From Janthinobacterium fluminis (lineage in GTDB: Bacteria; Pseudomonadota; Gammaproteobacteria; Burkholderiales; Burkholderiaceae_D), in contig NZ_JAQQXR010000004.1 of the NCBI RefSeq assembly GCF_028595325.1, positions 186,001 through 250,000 of the forward strand: DNA of 64,000 bases, read 5' to 3'. A program made the position numbers and the translations under genes. Shown here piece after piece: positions 1 through 9,245 of the stretch (position 1 is the first letter of the stretch; the number at the start of each line of letters is the position of its first letter). Below the pieces are notes generated by a model. The model saw nothing but the letters and a program-made list of their open reading frames with translations, was not told the DNA's origin and searched no databases.

Positions 1-407
1 CAATAAAAATTGGCTGATGAATTTTTCTGCTGGCAGATTGAAACGCTCAGGCATTCAGCCCCTACCCTCTCGCACTGGCGAGAAAGTATGACGGACAGAA
101 TAATCATCCATTCCCGCTTTGAGCGCGGACTCGCCAGTGCTGCCGCACGCATTGCGCAGACTCGCGATGAGTGAATTGTTCGTTAAGGTTCGTCGCGCCT
201 CGCCCTCCGGAATATTGTTATTTTGTACTCAATATGATTAAGTAGACTCTATTTCTTTAAACATTGCAAGCCCCCGACATCCCTATTTCAGCGAGTGTTA
301 CAATTATTTTTTTATAAAGTTTCTTAATGGTAATTATTGAGCATTTTTCAATCAAACGCGGAACACCGCATGGATAAAAATGGTGGGGGGACGCGCGCAG
401 CATCCAT
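1..407. other. AT-rich intergenic stretch, no gene seen
   Basis: No convincing reading frame, tRNA or repeat is visible here. Positions about 190-360 are clearly AT-richer than the rest of the window, with runs of T and A, which fits a promoter or an end-of-island zone. No specific promoter can be assigned. Confidence 0.4.
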
Positions 408-719
408 CTACGCACCGCCTTTGCCGCTCCAGGCGTACAAGTCGGGATAAAACTGGCCGATTAGCCTGACGTCGCGTTCGATACGGTATAAACGCACATT
501 GGGATGCACGGTACTGGCGTTGTCGGGTTTGCTCTGCACGGAGCACAAGGTTTGCGCCAAACGAAACAAGCCGTTTATCACTTACGGCTCCGGTGGGGCA
601 AACCCGGTAACGATCGCCTGCGTCCGCACAGTCGGCAGGGACTCGCTCTGATGGCGTGAAGATTGGACGACAGGAATCCAAGCCAGTGCGCCGCCATGAC
701 AAGGATTGATATTTATCAT
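408..719 (-). pseudogene. Small reading frame interrupted by one in-frame TAA
   Basis: On the minus strand an ATG at 719 opens a 45-codon frame ending in TAA at 584-582. The next codon, GTG at 581, continues in the same frame for 57 codons to TAG at 410-408. The second half reads like real protein (it contains NVRLYRIERDVRLIGQFYPD), and GGAG lies 6 bases before the GTG. It is either a broken gene of about 102 residues or a genuine 57-residue ORF starting at GTG. No family is recognised. Chance remains possible. Confidence 0.25.
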
Positions 720-769
720 TGATTTCAATTTGCTGGCTGATATCGTGGCCTGGCCGACTGGAAATCATC

Positions 770-1045
770 ATGCACCCACACAGCAAACGGCCCGAGCAAG
801 GCCAGCCTCCCACTTGGCGCGGCAATTTCTCCAGTGCATGCGCAATCGACCTCTGCCTGGCGATACAGGCGTCGCACGGCACCTATTGCGCCGCCGCCGT
901 GCTGCGCGCGCACGGCCTGGATGTCGGCGTGGCCATACGCGTGCTGGTCCGCCATGTCCACCGGCGCGCGCCGCCCACGGGCATCCACAGCTTGCGGACC
1001 TACTTCAGCCCGCCGCCGCTGATCTATTCCCACACGCACTACTAA
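770..1045 (+). CDS. Small hypothetical protein (91 aa)
   Basis: An ATG at 770 opens a 91-codon frame to TAA at 1043-1045. The protein has a central helix-prone stretch (residues about 25-50, with CAAAVLRAHGLDVGVAIRVL) followed by a basic, His- and Pro-rich tail. No family is recognised. Alternative frames on both strands overlap the same DNA, so coding status rests only on the plausible composition of this frame and its distance from the downstream tRNA terminator. No strong ribosome binding site is visible before the ATG. Confidence 0.4.
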   Translation: MHPHSKRPEQGQPPTWRGNFSSACAIDLCLAIQASHGTYCAAAVLRAHGLDVGVAIRVLVRHVHRRAPPTGIHSLRTYFSPPPLIYSHTHY

Positions 1046-1081
1046 GCGGGGCGGGGCGCGTCGGTCAGCATGGCGCACAAC

Positions 1082-1119
1082 AAAAAACCCGCAGGCTCGA
1101 AAAGCGCTGCGGGTTTTTT
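1082..1119 (-). terminator. Rho-independent terminator after the distal tRNA-Ser
   Basis: A hairpin with arms AAAAAACCCGC and GCGGGTTTTTT flanks a short loop. Read on the minus strand it ends in a T run just downstream of the tRNA-Ser gene at 1150-1243. The A/T tails on both sides would let it work in both directions. Confidence 0.8.
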
Positions 1120-1149
1120 GACAGTCCCGGCGCTACCGGAACAGTGTAC

Positions 1150-1243
1150 TGGCGGAGATGGTGAGATTCGAACTCACGATACAGGTTTAAGCCCATATGC
1201 TTCCTTAGCAGGGAAGTGCCTTCGGCCACTCGGCCACATCTCC
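1150..1243 (-). tRNA. tRNA-Ser(GCU), copy 1
   Basis: The minus strand begins GGAGATGTGGCCGAGTGG and folds as a class II tRNA with a long variable arm. The anticodon stem CTTCC/GGAAG encloses the loop CTGCTAA, giving anticodon GCU for serine AGC/AGU codons. GTTCGAATC is the T loop, and CCA is encoded at 1150-1152. The gene is followed by its own terminator and is identical to the copy at 1492-1585. Confidence 0.95.
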
Positions 1244-1423
1244 AAGTTGACAAGTCAACTCGCCTTCAACAGCGCAGTGCGCTGCAACAGACGAGCGCCA
1301 TCATAGCTATTAGATCCCGTTTGGTCAACGGTGCGGGAGAAAATATTGCATTCCAGACTGCCCTACTCCATGCCGCCGCGGCGGCAAGGCCGCGCCCCTG
1401 GACGGCGGTTCGGGCCGGACAAC

Positions 1424-1461
1424 AAAAAACCCGCAGTCTCTAGGAGAACTACGGGTTTTTT
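1424..1461 (-). terminator. Rho-independent terminator after the proximal tRNA-Ser
   Basis: The arms AAAAAACCCG and CGGGTTTTTT enclose a loop different from that of the terminator at 1082. It lies about 30 bases downstream of the tRNA at 1492-1585 on the minus strand, so each tRNA copy has its own terminator. Confidence 0.75.
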
Positions 1462-1491
1462 GACGGTCCCGGCGCTACCGGAACAGTGTAC

Positions 1492-1585
1492 TGGCGGAGA
1501 TGGTGAGATTCGAACTCACGATACAGGTTTAAGCCCATATGCTTCCTTAGCAGGGAAGTGCCTTCGGCCACTCGGCCACATCTCC
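1492..1585 (-). tRNA. tRNA-Ser(GCU), copy 2
   Basis: The 94-base sequence, including encoded CCA, is identical to the tRNA at 1150-1243, with anticodon GCU and a long variable arm. It is the copy nearer to lysC. The flanking bases on both sides are also largely shared with copy 1, showing a recent tandem duplication. Confidence 0.95.
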
Positions 1586-1697
1586 AAGTTGACAAGTCAA
1601 CTCGCCTTCAACAGCGCAGCGCGCTGGAGCAGACGACCGCCATAATATCCATTGGATCCAGATTGGTCAAGGAATCGGGCGCTTATTTTGCAATATC

Positions 1698-2945
1698 TTA
1701 CGCGTTTTCCAAGTCGAACGCCTTGTGCAGGGCGCGCACGGCCAGCTCCATGTACTTTTCGTCGATCAGCACGGAGATTTTGATTTCCGAGGTGGAGATC
1801 ATCATGATGTTGATGCCCTCTTCCGACAGCGTGCGGAACATCTGCGAAGCCACGCCGACGTGGCTGCGCATGCCGACGCCGACCACCGACAGCTTCGACA
1901 CCTTGGCGTCGCCGATGATGCTGGTCGCGCCTATCTCGCCCTTGGTGCTGTTGAGCACGGCCATGGCATTGTGGTACTCGCCGCGCGACACGGTGAACGT
2001 GAAGTCCGTCTTGCCGTCGACGGACTGGTTCTGGATGATCATGTCCACTTCGATGTTGGCGTCGGCCACCGGCCCGAGGATGTGGTAAGCCACGCCTGGA
2101 CGGTCGGGCACGCCCAGCACGGTGATTTTGGCCTCATCGCGGTTGAACGCGATGCCGGAGATGACTGCTTGTTCCATATTGGTGTCTTCCTCAAACGAGA
2201 TCAGGGTGCCTGAATTGGCTTCGATGTCTATCGGCAGCAGCGGGTCCGTCAGCGACGACAGCACGCGCGTCGGCACGCGGTAGTTGCCGGCGAATTCGAC
2301 CGAACGGGTCTGCAGCACCTTCGAGCCCAGCGAAGCCAGTTCCAGCATTTCCTCGAAGGTGATGGTCTTCAGGCGGCGCGCCTCCGTGACCACCCGCGGG
2401 TCGGTCGTGTAGACGCCGTCGACGTCGGTGAAAATCAGGCATTCGGACGCCTGCATCGCCGCGGCGATGGCGACGGCCGAGGTGTCCGAGCCGCCGCGGC
2501 CCAGGGTGGAAATATTGTTGTGCTCATCGACACCCTGGAAGCCGGTGATGATGACGATCTTGCCGGCGTCGAGGTCGCGCTTGACCTTGACGTCGTCGAT
2601 CGATTGAATGCGCGCTTTCGTGAAGGCCGAGTCGGTCTTGATCGCGACTTGCCAGCCGGCGTAGGACACGGCTTGCTTGCCGATCGCCAGCAATGCCATC
2701 GACAGCAGGCCGACCGACACTTGTTCGCCGGTCGAGGCGATCATGTCGAGTTCTCGCGGATCGGGTTGATCCATGATTTGCTTGGCCAGGCCGATCAGAC
2801 GGTTCGTCTCACCGGACATCGCGGATGGCACCACGATAATTTGGTGCCCTGCGTCATGCCATTTGGCAACACGCTGCGCAACATTCTTGATGCGGTCAGT
2901 CGAGCCCATCGACGTACCGCCGTATTTGTGGACGATTAGTGCCAT
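1698..2945 (-). CDS. lysC: Aspartate kinase
   Basis: Phosphorylates L-aspartate, the first step toward lysine, threonine, methionine and diaminopimelate. The 415-residue protein starts MALIVHKYGGTSMG, carrying the KYGGTS nucleotide-binding motif. RGGSDTSAVA lies mid-protein, and two ACT-type regulatory domains fill the C-terminal third, from about residue 260. The start at 2945 is chosen because it gives the family N-terminus; the longer frame to 3017 only adds an unlikely hydrophobic leader. It is the last gene of the minus-strand run cysS-glycosylase-accA-tilS-lysC, but a 182-bp gap separates it from tilS, so it may have its own promoter. The ACT domains imply lysine/threonine feedback. Confidence 0.96.
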   Translation of the reverse strand: MALIVHKYGGTSMGSTDRIKNVAQRVAKWHDAGHQIIVVPSAMSGETNRLIGLAKQIMDQPDPRELDMIASTGEQVSVGLLSMALLAIGKQAVSYAGWQVAIKTDSAFTKARIQSIDDVKVKRDLDAGKIVIITGFQGVDEHNNISTLGRGGSDTSAVAIAAAMQASECLIFTDVDGVYTTDPRVVTEARRLKTITFEEMLELASLGSKVLQTRSVEFAGNYRVPTRVLSSLTDPLLPIDIEANSGTLISFEEDTNMEQAVISGIAFNRDEAKITVLGVPDRPGVAYHILGPVADANIEVDMIIQNQSVDGKTDFTFTVSRGEYHNAMAVLNSTKGEIGATSIIGDAKVSKLSVVGVGMRSHVGVASQMFRTLSEEGINIMMISTSEIKISVLIDEKYMELAVRALHKAFDLENA

Positions 2946-3127
2946 AAGAGTGAAGTTTCCGCTCAAGAAGAATAAAAAAGAGCCCTTTACTCTACAGGCC
3001 GGACCGCAAAATAACAAGCCAAAACGCGCATATGCTCATACGGAATCGGCATAAGAAAATATGCTTTTGCCGCAGTGCGGCGTTGCGGCGGGGCCGGCGC
3101 AAACGCCGGCCCCGTGCGGCTTGCGCG

Positions 3128-4537
3128 TCAGCAACTAATCCAGCGCAGGCGGATGCGCGGCGCCGCCGCCTCGCTCAGCTGGTGGCAATCCATGCCGATG
3201 CCGGCCGCAAACAGCAGCTGCGTCGCAGTGCCGACGGTGGGCAGGCGCTCGCGCTCCCAGGCCGGCACGTCGAAGGCCTGGTAGTGGTATTTCAGCGTCT
3301 TGGTCGGCCGGTTGGCCGCCAGCTTCAGGCGCTCGCCGCCCTTGCGGAAGTCGATCACCAGGCTTTGCCCGCGCAGCCAGGCGGCGTCGACGCCCTCCTC
3401 GGCCTGATCGAAATACAACACTCCGCCGTAGGCCGGGAACGCCAGCTCGGCCTCGCCGCGCCAGACGAAGCCCTGGCCGGGACTGGCGTCGTCGTCGTCG
3501 TCGCGCGTGCCGGCCAGCTCGGCCAGCTTGGGCGTCAGGAACAGGCGCTCGCGGTGGCGCCGCACGTGGCAGTCGGGATGCGTGACGAGCAATTGCGCGT
3601 CGGGGCGGGCCTCCAGCAACTGGGCCAGCATTTCCGCCAGCCACGCCGTCGACGGCATGCGCAGGGCGCGCGTGCCGAACCAGTGGCGCAGCAGGTTGTA
3701 GCAGCGGTCCGTGCTGAGCAGGCGCAGCTTGCCGATGTCGAGGCAGTCGCCGTCCAGGCACAGCGCCAGGTCTTGCGTGGCCAGCTCCACCAGCAGGCGC
3801 TGGGCCGACTGGGCGTGCTGGGCGCTGCGGGCGAAGCGCTCCTGGAAGCCGGGGAAGGCTTGCGCCAGCGCCGGCATCACCTGGTGGCGCAGCGCGTTGC
3901 GGGCGAAGCGCGGATCAGCGTTCGACTCGTCGTCGACGTAGGCGATGGCGTGGGCGGCGACGTAGGCCGCCAACTGCTTGCGCGAGGCCGGCAGCAGCGG
4001 GCGCGCCATCAGCAGCTCCGGGTTGCCCAGCAGCTCGGGCGCGGCATTCGCCGCGTCCATGCCGGACAGGCCGGCCGTGCCGGAACCGCGCAGCAGTTGC
4101 AGCAGCACGGTTTCGGCCTGGTCGTCCTGGTGGTGGGCCGTCAGCAGCAGGCGCACGCCGTGCTCCCGGCACAACTGGCCCAGCGCGGCGTAGCGGCTGT
4201 TGCGTGCCGCCGCCTCGGTGCCCGTCTTGGCGCTGCGCTCCAGCGTCACGCGGCGCGCCTCGAAAGGCACGCCCAGCGCGGCGCAGGCGGCCTCGCAGTG
4301 GGCCAGCCAGGCGTCGGCGTGCGGGCTGATGCCGTGGTGGATATGGAAGGCGTGCAGCGCGATGCCCTGCCCGCGCGCGTAGGCGTGGGCCAGGTGCAGC
4401 AGCGCCGACGAGTCGAGGCCGCCGCTGAGGGCGATCGCCATGCCAGTGAGCGGCCCGGTGGCGCCGGCGCGCTGCCGGCAGGCCGCCAGCGCGTGCTCGA
4501 AGGTGTCGGCCAGGCTGCCGGTTTGTTGCTTTTTCAA
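3128..4537 (-). CDS. tilS: tRNA(Ile)-lysidine synthase
   Basis: Converts the wobble cytidine of the AUA-reading tRNA-Ile to lysidine using ATP and lysine. The PP-loop motif SGGLDSS lies near residue 37, and HHQDDQAETVL follows at about 140. The C-terminal lysidine-tRNA synthetase domain (FRKGGERLKL) is present, and 469 residues is a normal length. I place the start at TTG 4537, which has GGAG six bases upstream. The only longer ATG (4618) lies inside an intergenic inverted repeat and would add a repeat-encoded leader. It lies 124 bp downstream of accA with the repeat at 4559-4635 between them. Confidence 0.93.
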   Translation of the reverse strand: MKKQQTGSLADTFEHALAACRQRAGATGPLTGMAIALSGGLDSSALLHLAHAYARGQGIALHAFHIHHGISPHADAWLAHCEAACAALGVPFEARRVTLERSAKTGTEAAARNSRYAALGQLCREHGVRLLLTAHHQDDQAETVLLQLLRGSGTAGLSGMDAANAAPELLGNPELLMARPLLPASRKQLAAYVAAHAIAYVDDESNADPRFARNALRHQVMPALAQAFPGFQERFARSAQHAQSAQRLLVELATQDLALCLDGDCLDIGKLRLLSTDRCYNLLRHWFGTRALRMPSTAWLAEMLAQLLEARPDAQLLVTHPDCHVRRHRERLFLTPKLAELAGTRDDDDDASPGQGFVWRGEAELAFPAYGGVLYFDQAEEGVDAAWLRGQSLVIDFRKGGERLKLAANRPTKTLKYHYQAFDVPAWERERLPTVGTATQLLFAAGIGMDCHQLSEAAAPRIRLRWISC

Positions 4538-4558
4538 ACTAGACTCCAGAACGAAAAC

Positions 4559-4635
4559 GGAAAACGGGGACAGGCCCCAAAATGGAAAACGGGGACAGAC
4601 CCCAATTTTGCGATGCAAAATTGGGGTCTGTCCCC
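4559..4635. repeat. Composite direct and inverted repeat between accA and tilS
   Basis: Two direct units starting GGAAAACGGGGACAG (4559 and 4584) are followed by a perfect 21-bp inverted repeat. Its left arm is 4591-4611, its right arm 4615-4635, and the loop is GAT. The stem tip is GGGGACAGACCCC. The same tip occurs in the inverted repeats at 12424-12484 and 23341-23407, so this belongs to a dispersed repeat family. It may also act as a transcript hairpin between accA and tilS. Confidence 0.9.
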
Positions 4636-4661
4636 TGGACTGGGGCTGCGCCGGGACGAAC

Positions 4662-5636
4662 TTACTCGCTCGGCGTGGTTTCCTTGAATTTGCCGTAACT
4701 CATCAGCTTTTCATGGCGGGCCTGCAGCAGGTCCTTGGTTTTCATGCCGTGGAACTGGCGCAGCGAATCGGCCAGCGCGCGCTTGAGCAGCGTCGCCATT
4801 TGCTTCGGATCGCGGTGGGCGCCGCCCAGCGGTTCGTTGACGATCTTGTCGATCAGGCCCACGGCCTTCAGGCGGTGCGCCGTCAAGCCCAGCGCCTCGG
4901 CCGCGTCGGAGGCGCGCTCGGCGGTCTTCCACAGGATCGAGGCGCAGCCTTCCGGCGAGATCACCGCGTAGGTCGAATACTGCAGCATCAGCACGGCGTC
5001 GCCGACGGCCAGGGCCAGCGCGCCGCCGGAGCCGCCTTCGCCGATGATGGTGGCGATCAGCGGCACTTTCAGTTCCGCCATCACGTACAGATTGTGGCCG
5101 ATGGCTTCGGACTGGCCGCGCTCTTCCGCGTCGATGCCGGGCCAGGCGCCGGTGGTGTCGACGAAGGTGAAGATCGGCAGATTGAATTTCTCGGCCACTT
5201 TCATCAGGCGCATGGCCTTGCGGTAGCCTTCCGGCTTCGGCATGCCGAAGTTGCGCATCGCGCGCTCCTTCGTGTCGCGGCCCTTCTGGTGGCCGATGAC
5301 CATGCAGGGCTGGCCGTTGAAGCGGGCCAGGCCGCCGACGATGGACAGGTCGTCGGCGAAGCTGCGGTCGCCGTGCAGTTCGTGGAAGTCGGTGAAGATC
5401 TCGTTCACGTAGTCCATCGTGTACGGACGCTGCGGATGGCGCGCGATCTGCGCCACCTGCCAAGGCGTCAGCTTGGCGTAGATGTCCTTGGTCAGTTGCT
5501 GGCTCTTTTTCGCCAGGCGCTCGATCTCTTCGGAGATGTCGACGGCGGAATCATCTTGCACGAAACGCAGTTCTTCGATCTTGGAATCGAGTTCCGCGAT
5601 CGGTTGCTCAAAATTCAGGAACGTGGTTTTGGTCAT
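4662..5636 (-). CDS. accA: Acetyl-CoA carboxylase carboxyltransferase subunit alpha
   Basis: Forms the carboxyltransferase with AccD, moving CO2 from biotin to acetyl-CoA to give malonyl-CoA for fatty acid synthesis. The 324-residue protein matches the family length and carries the [11 protein letters not shown] and [10 protein letters not shown] motifs. A clear GGAGGT lies four bases before the ATG. It sits 55 bp downstream of the AlkA-like gene and upstream of tilS. An accA-tilS pairing is common in betaproteobacteria. Confidence 0.97.
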   Translation of the reverse strand: MTKTTFLNFEQPIAELDSKIEELRFVQDDSAVDISEEIERLAKKSQQLTKDIYAKLTPWQVAQIARHPQRPYTMDYVNEIFTDFHELHGDRSFADDLSIVGGLARFNGQPCMVIGHQKGRDTKERAMRNFGMPKPEGYRKAMRLMKVAEKFNLPIFTFVDTTGAWPGIDAEERGQSEAIGHNLYVMAELKVPLIATIIGEGGSGGALALAVGDAVLMLQYSTYAVISPEGCASILWKTAERASDAAEALGLTAHRLKAVGLIDKIVNEPLGGAHRDPKQMATLLKRALADSLRQFHGMKTKDLLQARHEKLMSYGKFKETTPSE

Positions 5637-5691
5637 TTTACCTCCATGTTATTGCCGGCCGCTGCGGCGGGGCCGCACGACGCATTATTCG

Positions 5692-6351
5692 TTATTCTAC
5701 CGGAACCGGATCCAAGCTCCGCCATAAGTACCACGTGGCGACGGTGCGCCACGGCTCCCAATTGGCCGACACCTCGCGCGCATCGCTGCGTGACACAGGC
5801 TCGCCGGAAAAGTAATTGACACTGATACCCTGGATTAAACCGGGGTCGTCCAACGGTAATACATTCGGCCGCAACAGATTAAATATCAAAAACATCTCTG
5901 CTGTCCAGCGTCCGATGCCACGAATTTGCACCAGCTCGGCGATGACGGCCTCGTCATCCATCTGTTCCCACTGGTTGGCGTGGACCCGCTTGGCCTTGAA
6001 ATGGTCGGCCAGGTCGAGCATATATTCGGTCTTGCGCTTGGACAGGCCGCAGGCCGCCAATTGCTCCGCGCCGGCCTTCAAGACCTGGCCGGGCGTGCAT
6101 TTCGGACAAGCCAGCAGCAGCTTGTGCCAGGCGGCGTCGGCCGCCTTCGGCGTGATTTGCTGCCCCACGAGGGAGCGCGCCAAGGTGGTAAACGGGTCGC
6201 CGTGGCCGACCAGATGCAGGTCGCCGAATTGCGGGATGAGTTTCTTCATGATGCGGTCGCGCTTCATCAGCTCGATCTTCGCCTCTTCCCAATACGGCGG
6301 CACTTGCACCACCGCGGCGGCGTCCCCGCCCTCCTTGGTCGGGCTCATCAT
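5692..6351 (-). CDS. DNA-3-methyladenine glycosylase II-like (HhH-GPD)
   Basis: Base-excision repair glycosylase predicted to remove alkylated purines. The 219-residue protein has the helix-hairpin-helix [14 protein letters not shown] at about 145-158, followed by LPLDDPGL with the catalytic aspartate typical of the HhH-GPD fold. It lacks the extra N-terminal domain of E. coli AlkA, fitting the short AlkA-like class. The start overlaps the cysS stop by four bases, implying translational coupling. An ATG three bases downstream (6348) is an equally possible start. Confidence 0.9.
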   Translation of the reverse strand: MMSPTKEGGDAAAVVQVPPYWEEAKIELMKRDRIMKKLIPQFGDLHLVGHGDPFTTLARSLVGQQITPKAADAAWHKLLLACPKCTPGQVLKAGAEQLAACGLSKRKTEYMLDLADHFKAKRVHANQWEQMDDEAVIAELVQIRGIGRWTAEMFLIFNLLRPNVLPLDDPGLIQGISVNYFSGEPVSRSDAREVSANWEPWRTVATWYLWRSLDPVPVE

Positions 6352-7739
6352 GCGCGGCGCCAGTTGGTCGATCCGTCCGGCTTGTCTTCCAGGATGATGC
6401 CGGCGGCCAGCAGGTCGGCGCGGATCTGGTCCGACAGCGCAAAGTCGCGCGCCTTCTTGGCCTCGCCGCGCGCGGCGATCGCCTGCGCGATGGCCGCCTC
6501 GCCGGCCTGGACGGCGTCGCCCACGGCCGCCTGCAGGAATTGCTGCGGCGCCCGTTCAAGCAGGCCCAGCACCCCGGCCAGGCCCTTCAACTGGCGCGCC
6601 AGCGCGGCCGACTTGCCCTTGTTGACCTCGGTGACGAGGTCGAACAGCACGGCTATCGCCACCGGCGTGTTGAAGTCGTCGTCCATCGCCTCGGCGAAGC
6701 GCACGGCGTGGGCTTCGCGCCAGTCCAGCGCGCCCGGCTCGGCGGCCACCTCGGCCAGCGCCGTGTACAGGCGCGTCAGCGCCACGCGGGCGTCGTCGAG
6801 GTGCACGTCGGAATAGTTCAACGGGCTGCGGTAGTGGGCGCGCAGGATGAAGAACCGGATCACCTCGGCGTCGAATTTTTTCAGCACTTCGCGGATCGTG
6901 AAGAAATTGCCCAGCGACTTGGACATTTTTTCATTGTCCAGGCGCACGAAGCCATTGTGCACCCAGTAATTGACCATCGTGCGGCCGAAGGCGCCCTCGG
7001 ACTGGGCGATCTCGTTCTCGTGGTGGGGGAACTGCAAGTCGGCGCCGCCGCCGTGGATGTCGAACTGCTCGCCCAGCAGCGCGCACGCCATCGCCGAGCA
7101 TTCGATATGCCAGCCGGGCCGGCCCTGGCCCCATTTCGAGTCCCATTTGACCTCGTCCGGCTCGGACGCCTTGGCCGACTTCCACAGCACGAAGTCGAGC
7201 GGGTCGCGCTTGCCCGTGTTGACGTCGACGCGCTCGCCGGCGCGCAGGTCGTCGAGCGACTTGCCCGACAACTTGCCGTAGTTCGGGAAATTGCGCACCG
7301 CGTAGTTGACGTCGCCGTCGTCGGCCTGGTAGGCCAGGCCGCGCGCTTCGAGCTTCTCGATCAGGTCCAGCATCTGCGGCACATAGGCGGTGGCGCGCGG
7401 CACATGGTCGGCAGGCAAGATCCCGAGCGCGCCCGTGTCCTCATCCATGTACTCGGTGAAGCGCGTCGTCAGCTGGGAAATCGTCTCGCCGTTCTCGACC
7501 GCGCGGCGGATGATCTTGTCCTCGATGTCGGTAATGTTGCGCACATAGGTGACGTCGTAACCGGAAGCCTTGAGCCAGCGGTAGATGACGTCGAAGGCCA
7601 TCATCATGCGCGCATGGCCGATATGGCAATAGTCGTAGATGGTCATGCCGCACACATACATGCGTGCCTTGCCCGCTTCCATCGGAACGAATGTTTGCTT
7701 GTCGCGTGCCAGCGTGTTGTAAATCTTTAGATTGCTCAT
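6348..7739 (-). CDS. cysS: Cysteinyl-tRNA synthetase
   Basis: Charges tRNA-Cys with cysteine. The 463-residue protein has the zinc-binding YVCGMTIYD near residue 27, HIGHARM as the HIGH motif and KMSKSLGNF as the KMSKS loop. GWHIECSAM carries the further zinc ligands. The start at 7739 (MSNLKIYN) is the family N-terminus; the longer frame to 7835 adds an unrelated leader. It is the first gene of the minus-strand run and is divergent from ppiA, with a 266-bp gap. Confidence 0.97.
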   Translation of the reverse strand: MSNLKIYNTLARDKQTFVPMEAGKARMYVCGMTIYDYCHIGHARMMMAFDVIYRWLKASGYDVTYVRNITDIEDKIIRRAVENGETISQLTTRFTEYMDEDTGALGILPADHVPRATAYVPQMLDLIEKLEARGLAYQADDGDVNYAVRNFPNYGKLSGKSLDDLRAGERVDVNTGKRDPLDFVLWKSAKASEPDEVKWDSKWGQGRPGWHIECSAMACALLGEQFDIHGGGADLQFPHHENEIAQSEGAFGRTMVNYWVHNGFVRLDNEKMSKSLGNFFTIREVLKKFDAEVIRFFILRAHYRSPLNYSDVHLDDARVALTRLYTALAEVAAEPGALDWREAHAVRFAEAMDDDFNTPVAIAVLFDLVTEVNKGKSAALARQLKGLAGVLGLLERAPQQFLQAAVGDAVQAGEAAIAQAIAARGEAKKARDFALSDQIRADLLAAGIILEDKPDGSTNWRRA

Positions 7740-8005
7740 CGTACTTTTGCAGGTGCAGCGGGCTGGCAGCCAGGCAAAACGGCGGGCAGGCGCGAACACC
7801 GGGGGCGCCGCGCCAAAACCATCCATCTGCCTCAAGACTGCCAGACCCTCTGTATTGTTGTTCTTCTTTGTTAGAATGGGACGTCTGGGTCAAGTATAAC
7901 ATTGATAAAAACCATACTGGCCCGATATGGCTTAGGTTTTTACATGCGACAACCGAATTTTCACTTCTTTACACTTTCCACCACTCCCACGCCAAGGAAG
8001 CAATA

Positions 8006-8623
8006 ATGCAAGAAAAGACACTCGGCAAGCTGCCATTTTTCGCCAAATTCATGGCGCTGTTTGCCGGCCTGACCCTCAGCGGGGTCGTACTGGCGGCCGG
8101 CGCCGCGCCGCAGGTGACGCTGAAAACCAATCTGGGCGTTATCGTACTCGAACTGGACCAGGAAAAAGCACCAAAAAGCGTCGAGAATTTTTTACAGTAT
8201 GTCAAAAGCGGCTTCTACAAGGGCACGATCTTCCACCGCGTCATCGACGGCTTCATGGTCCAGGGTGGCGGCTTCAACAAGAACATGCTGCAAAAGCCGA
8301 CCAACAAGCCCGTGCAGAACGAGGCCAAGAACGGCTTGCAGAATCTGCCGTACACGATCGCCATGGCGCGCACGGCCGACCCGCACTCGGCCACCTCGCA
8401 ATTCTTCATTAACGTCGGCGAAAACACGCCGCTCGACTACCCCGGCCGCGACGGCTTCGGCTACACCGTGTTCGGCAAAGTCGTCAAGGGCATGGACGTG
8501 GTCGACAAGATCAAGTCGACCCCGGTGGCCGATTCCGGCATGTACCAAAACGTGCCGGTCACGCCCATCGTGATCGAATCGGCCACTTTAGTCGCTGAGC
8601 CGGCCCGCAAACCGGTAAAATAA
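8006..8623 (+). CDS. ppiA: Periplasmic peptidyl-prolyl cis-trans isomerase (cyclophilin)
   Basis: Cyclophilin that speeds proline isomerisation during folding of exported proteins. The 205-residue protein has an N-terminal hydrophobic signal peptide ([18 protein letters not shown]) and then the cyclophilin core: [14 protein letters not shown], the [17 protein letters not shown] active-site stretch, and GYTVFGKVV. The start at 8006 is chosen because it gives the signal peptide directly. It is closely related to ppiB just downstream, which lacks the signal peptide. A GC-rich hairpin (8640-8669) lies between the two. Confidence 0.93.
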   Translation: MQEKTLGKLPFFAKFMALFAGLTLSGVVLAAGAAPQVTLKTNLGVIVLELDQEKAPKSVENFLQYVKSGFYKGTIFHRVIDGFMVQGGGFNKNMLQKPTNKPVQNEAKNGLQNLPYTIAMARTADPHSATSQFFINVGENTPLDYPGRDGFGYTVFGKVVKGMDVVDKIKSTPVADSGMYQNVPVTPIVIESATLVAEPARKPVK

Positions 8624-8707
8624 CGTTTTGGCCGCGCGCCCCGGCCAGCCCCTCCCCGGGCTGGCCGGGCGCCGGCCTGTTTACAACCCTGCTGATTAGG
8701 ACTCATC

Positions 8708-9199
8708 ATGACCGCTGTTATCATCACCACCAACATGGGCAAGATCACCGCCGAACTGGACGCGGAAAAAGCGCCAAAAACCGTTGCGAACTTCCTCGCC
8801 TACATGAACGCCGGCCACTACAACAACACCATCTTCCACCGCGTCATCGACGGCTTCATGATCCAGGGCGGCGGCTTCGAGCCCGGCATGAAACAGAAAC
8901 CGGCCGACACGACGGTGGAGAACGAAGCCAAGAACGGCTTGAAAAACGACAACTACACGCTGGCCATGGCCCGCACGTCCGACCCGCACTCGGCGTCGGC
9001 CCAGTTCTTCATCAACGTCAAGAACAACAGCTTCCTCGACTACCCTGGCCAGGACGGCTGGGGCTACGCCGTGTTCGGCAAAGTCACCGAAGGCAAGGAA
9101 GTCGTCGACGCGATCCGCGCCGTCAAAACCTCGCGCGCCGGCATGTTCGCCGACGTGCCAGCGACCGACGTGATCATTGAAAAAGTCGAAGCGGCGTAA
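8708..9199 (+). CDS. ppiB: Cytoplasmic peptidyl-prolyl cis-trans isomerase B
   Basis: Soluble 163-residue cyclophilin without a signal peptide. It shares [31 protein letters not shown] and GYAVFGKVT with the preceding gene, so the pair looks like an old duplication giving periplasmic and cytoplasmic forms. Its stop is 46 bp before the likely lpxH start, the order ppiB-lpxH being frequent in proteobacteria. Confidence 0.95.
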   Translation: MTAVIITTNMGKITAELDAEKAPKTVANFLAYMNAGHYNNTIFHRVIDGFMIQGGGFEPGMKQKPADTTVENEAKNGLKNDNYTLAMARTSDPHSASAQFFINVKNNSFLDYPGQDGWGYAVFGKVTEGKEVVDAIRAVKTSRAGMFADVPATDVIIEKVEAA

Positions 9200-9245
9200 T
9201 TGATATGTCCAGGCATTGTTTTCCGGCTTGCACCCGCTGTACGCG

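Larger units (their letters stand above)
1110..1667. repeat. Tandem duplication (342-bp period) carrying tRNA-Ser
   Basis: Segments about 1110-1325 and 1452-1667 align at an offset of 342 bases. The tRNA and the adjoining GTTGACAAGTCAACTCGCC stretch are identical, and similarity fades at both edges. The duplication includes the end of the terminator, the tRNA and the upstream leader. Confidence 0.75.

Noticed and set aside
352..882. 176-codon minus-strand open frame
   Set aside because: Arg/Cys-rich with no family feature; it overlaps two other weak frames and has the typical look of a chance frame in GC-rich DNA.
3032..4687. 551-codon plus-strand open frame opposite tilS
   Set aside because: It is the antisense shadow of tilS: Ala/Gln/Arg/Val-rich with no domain, while the minus strand encodes a full TilS.
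8640..8669. Terminator between ppiA and ppiB
   Set aside because: The 11-bp GC hairpin has no T run after it, so it is only a possible stability or attenuation element.
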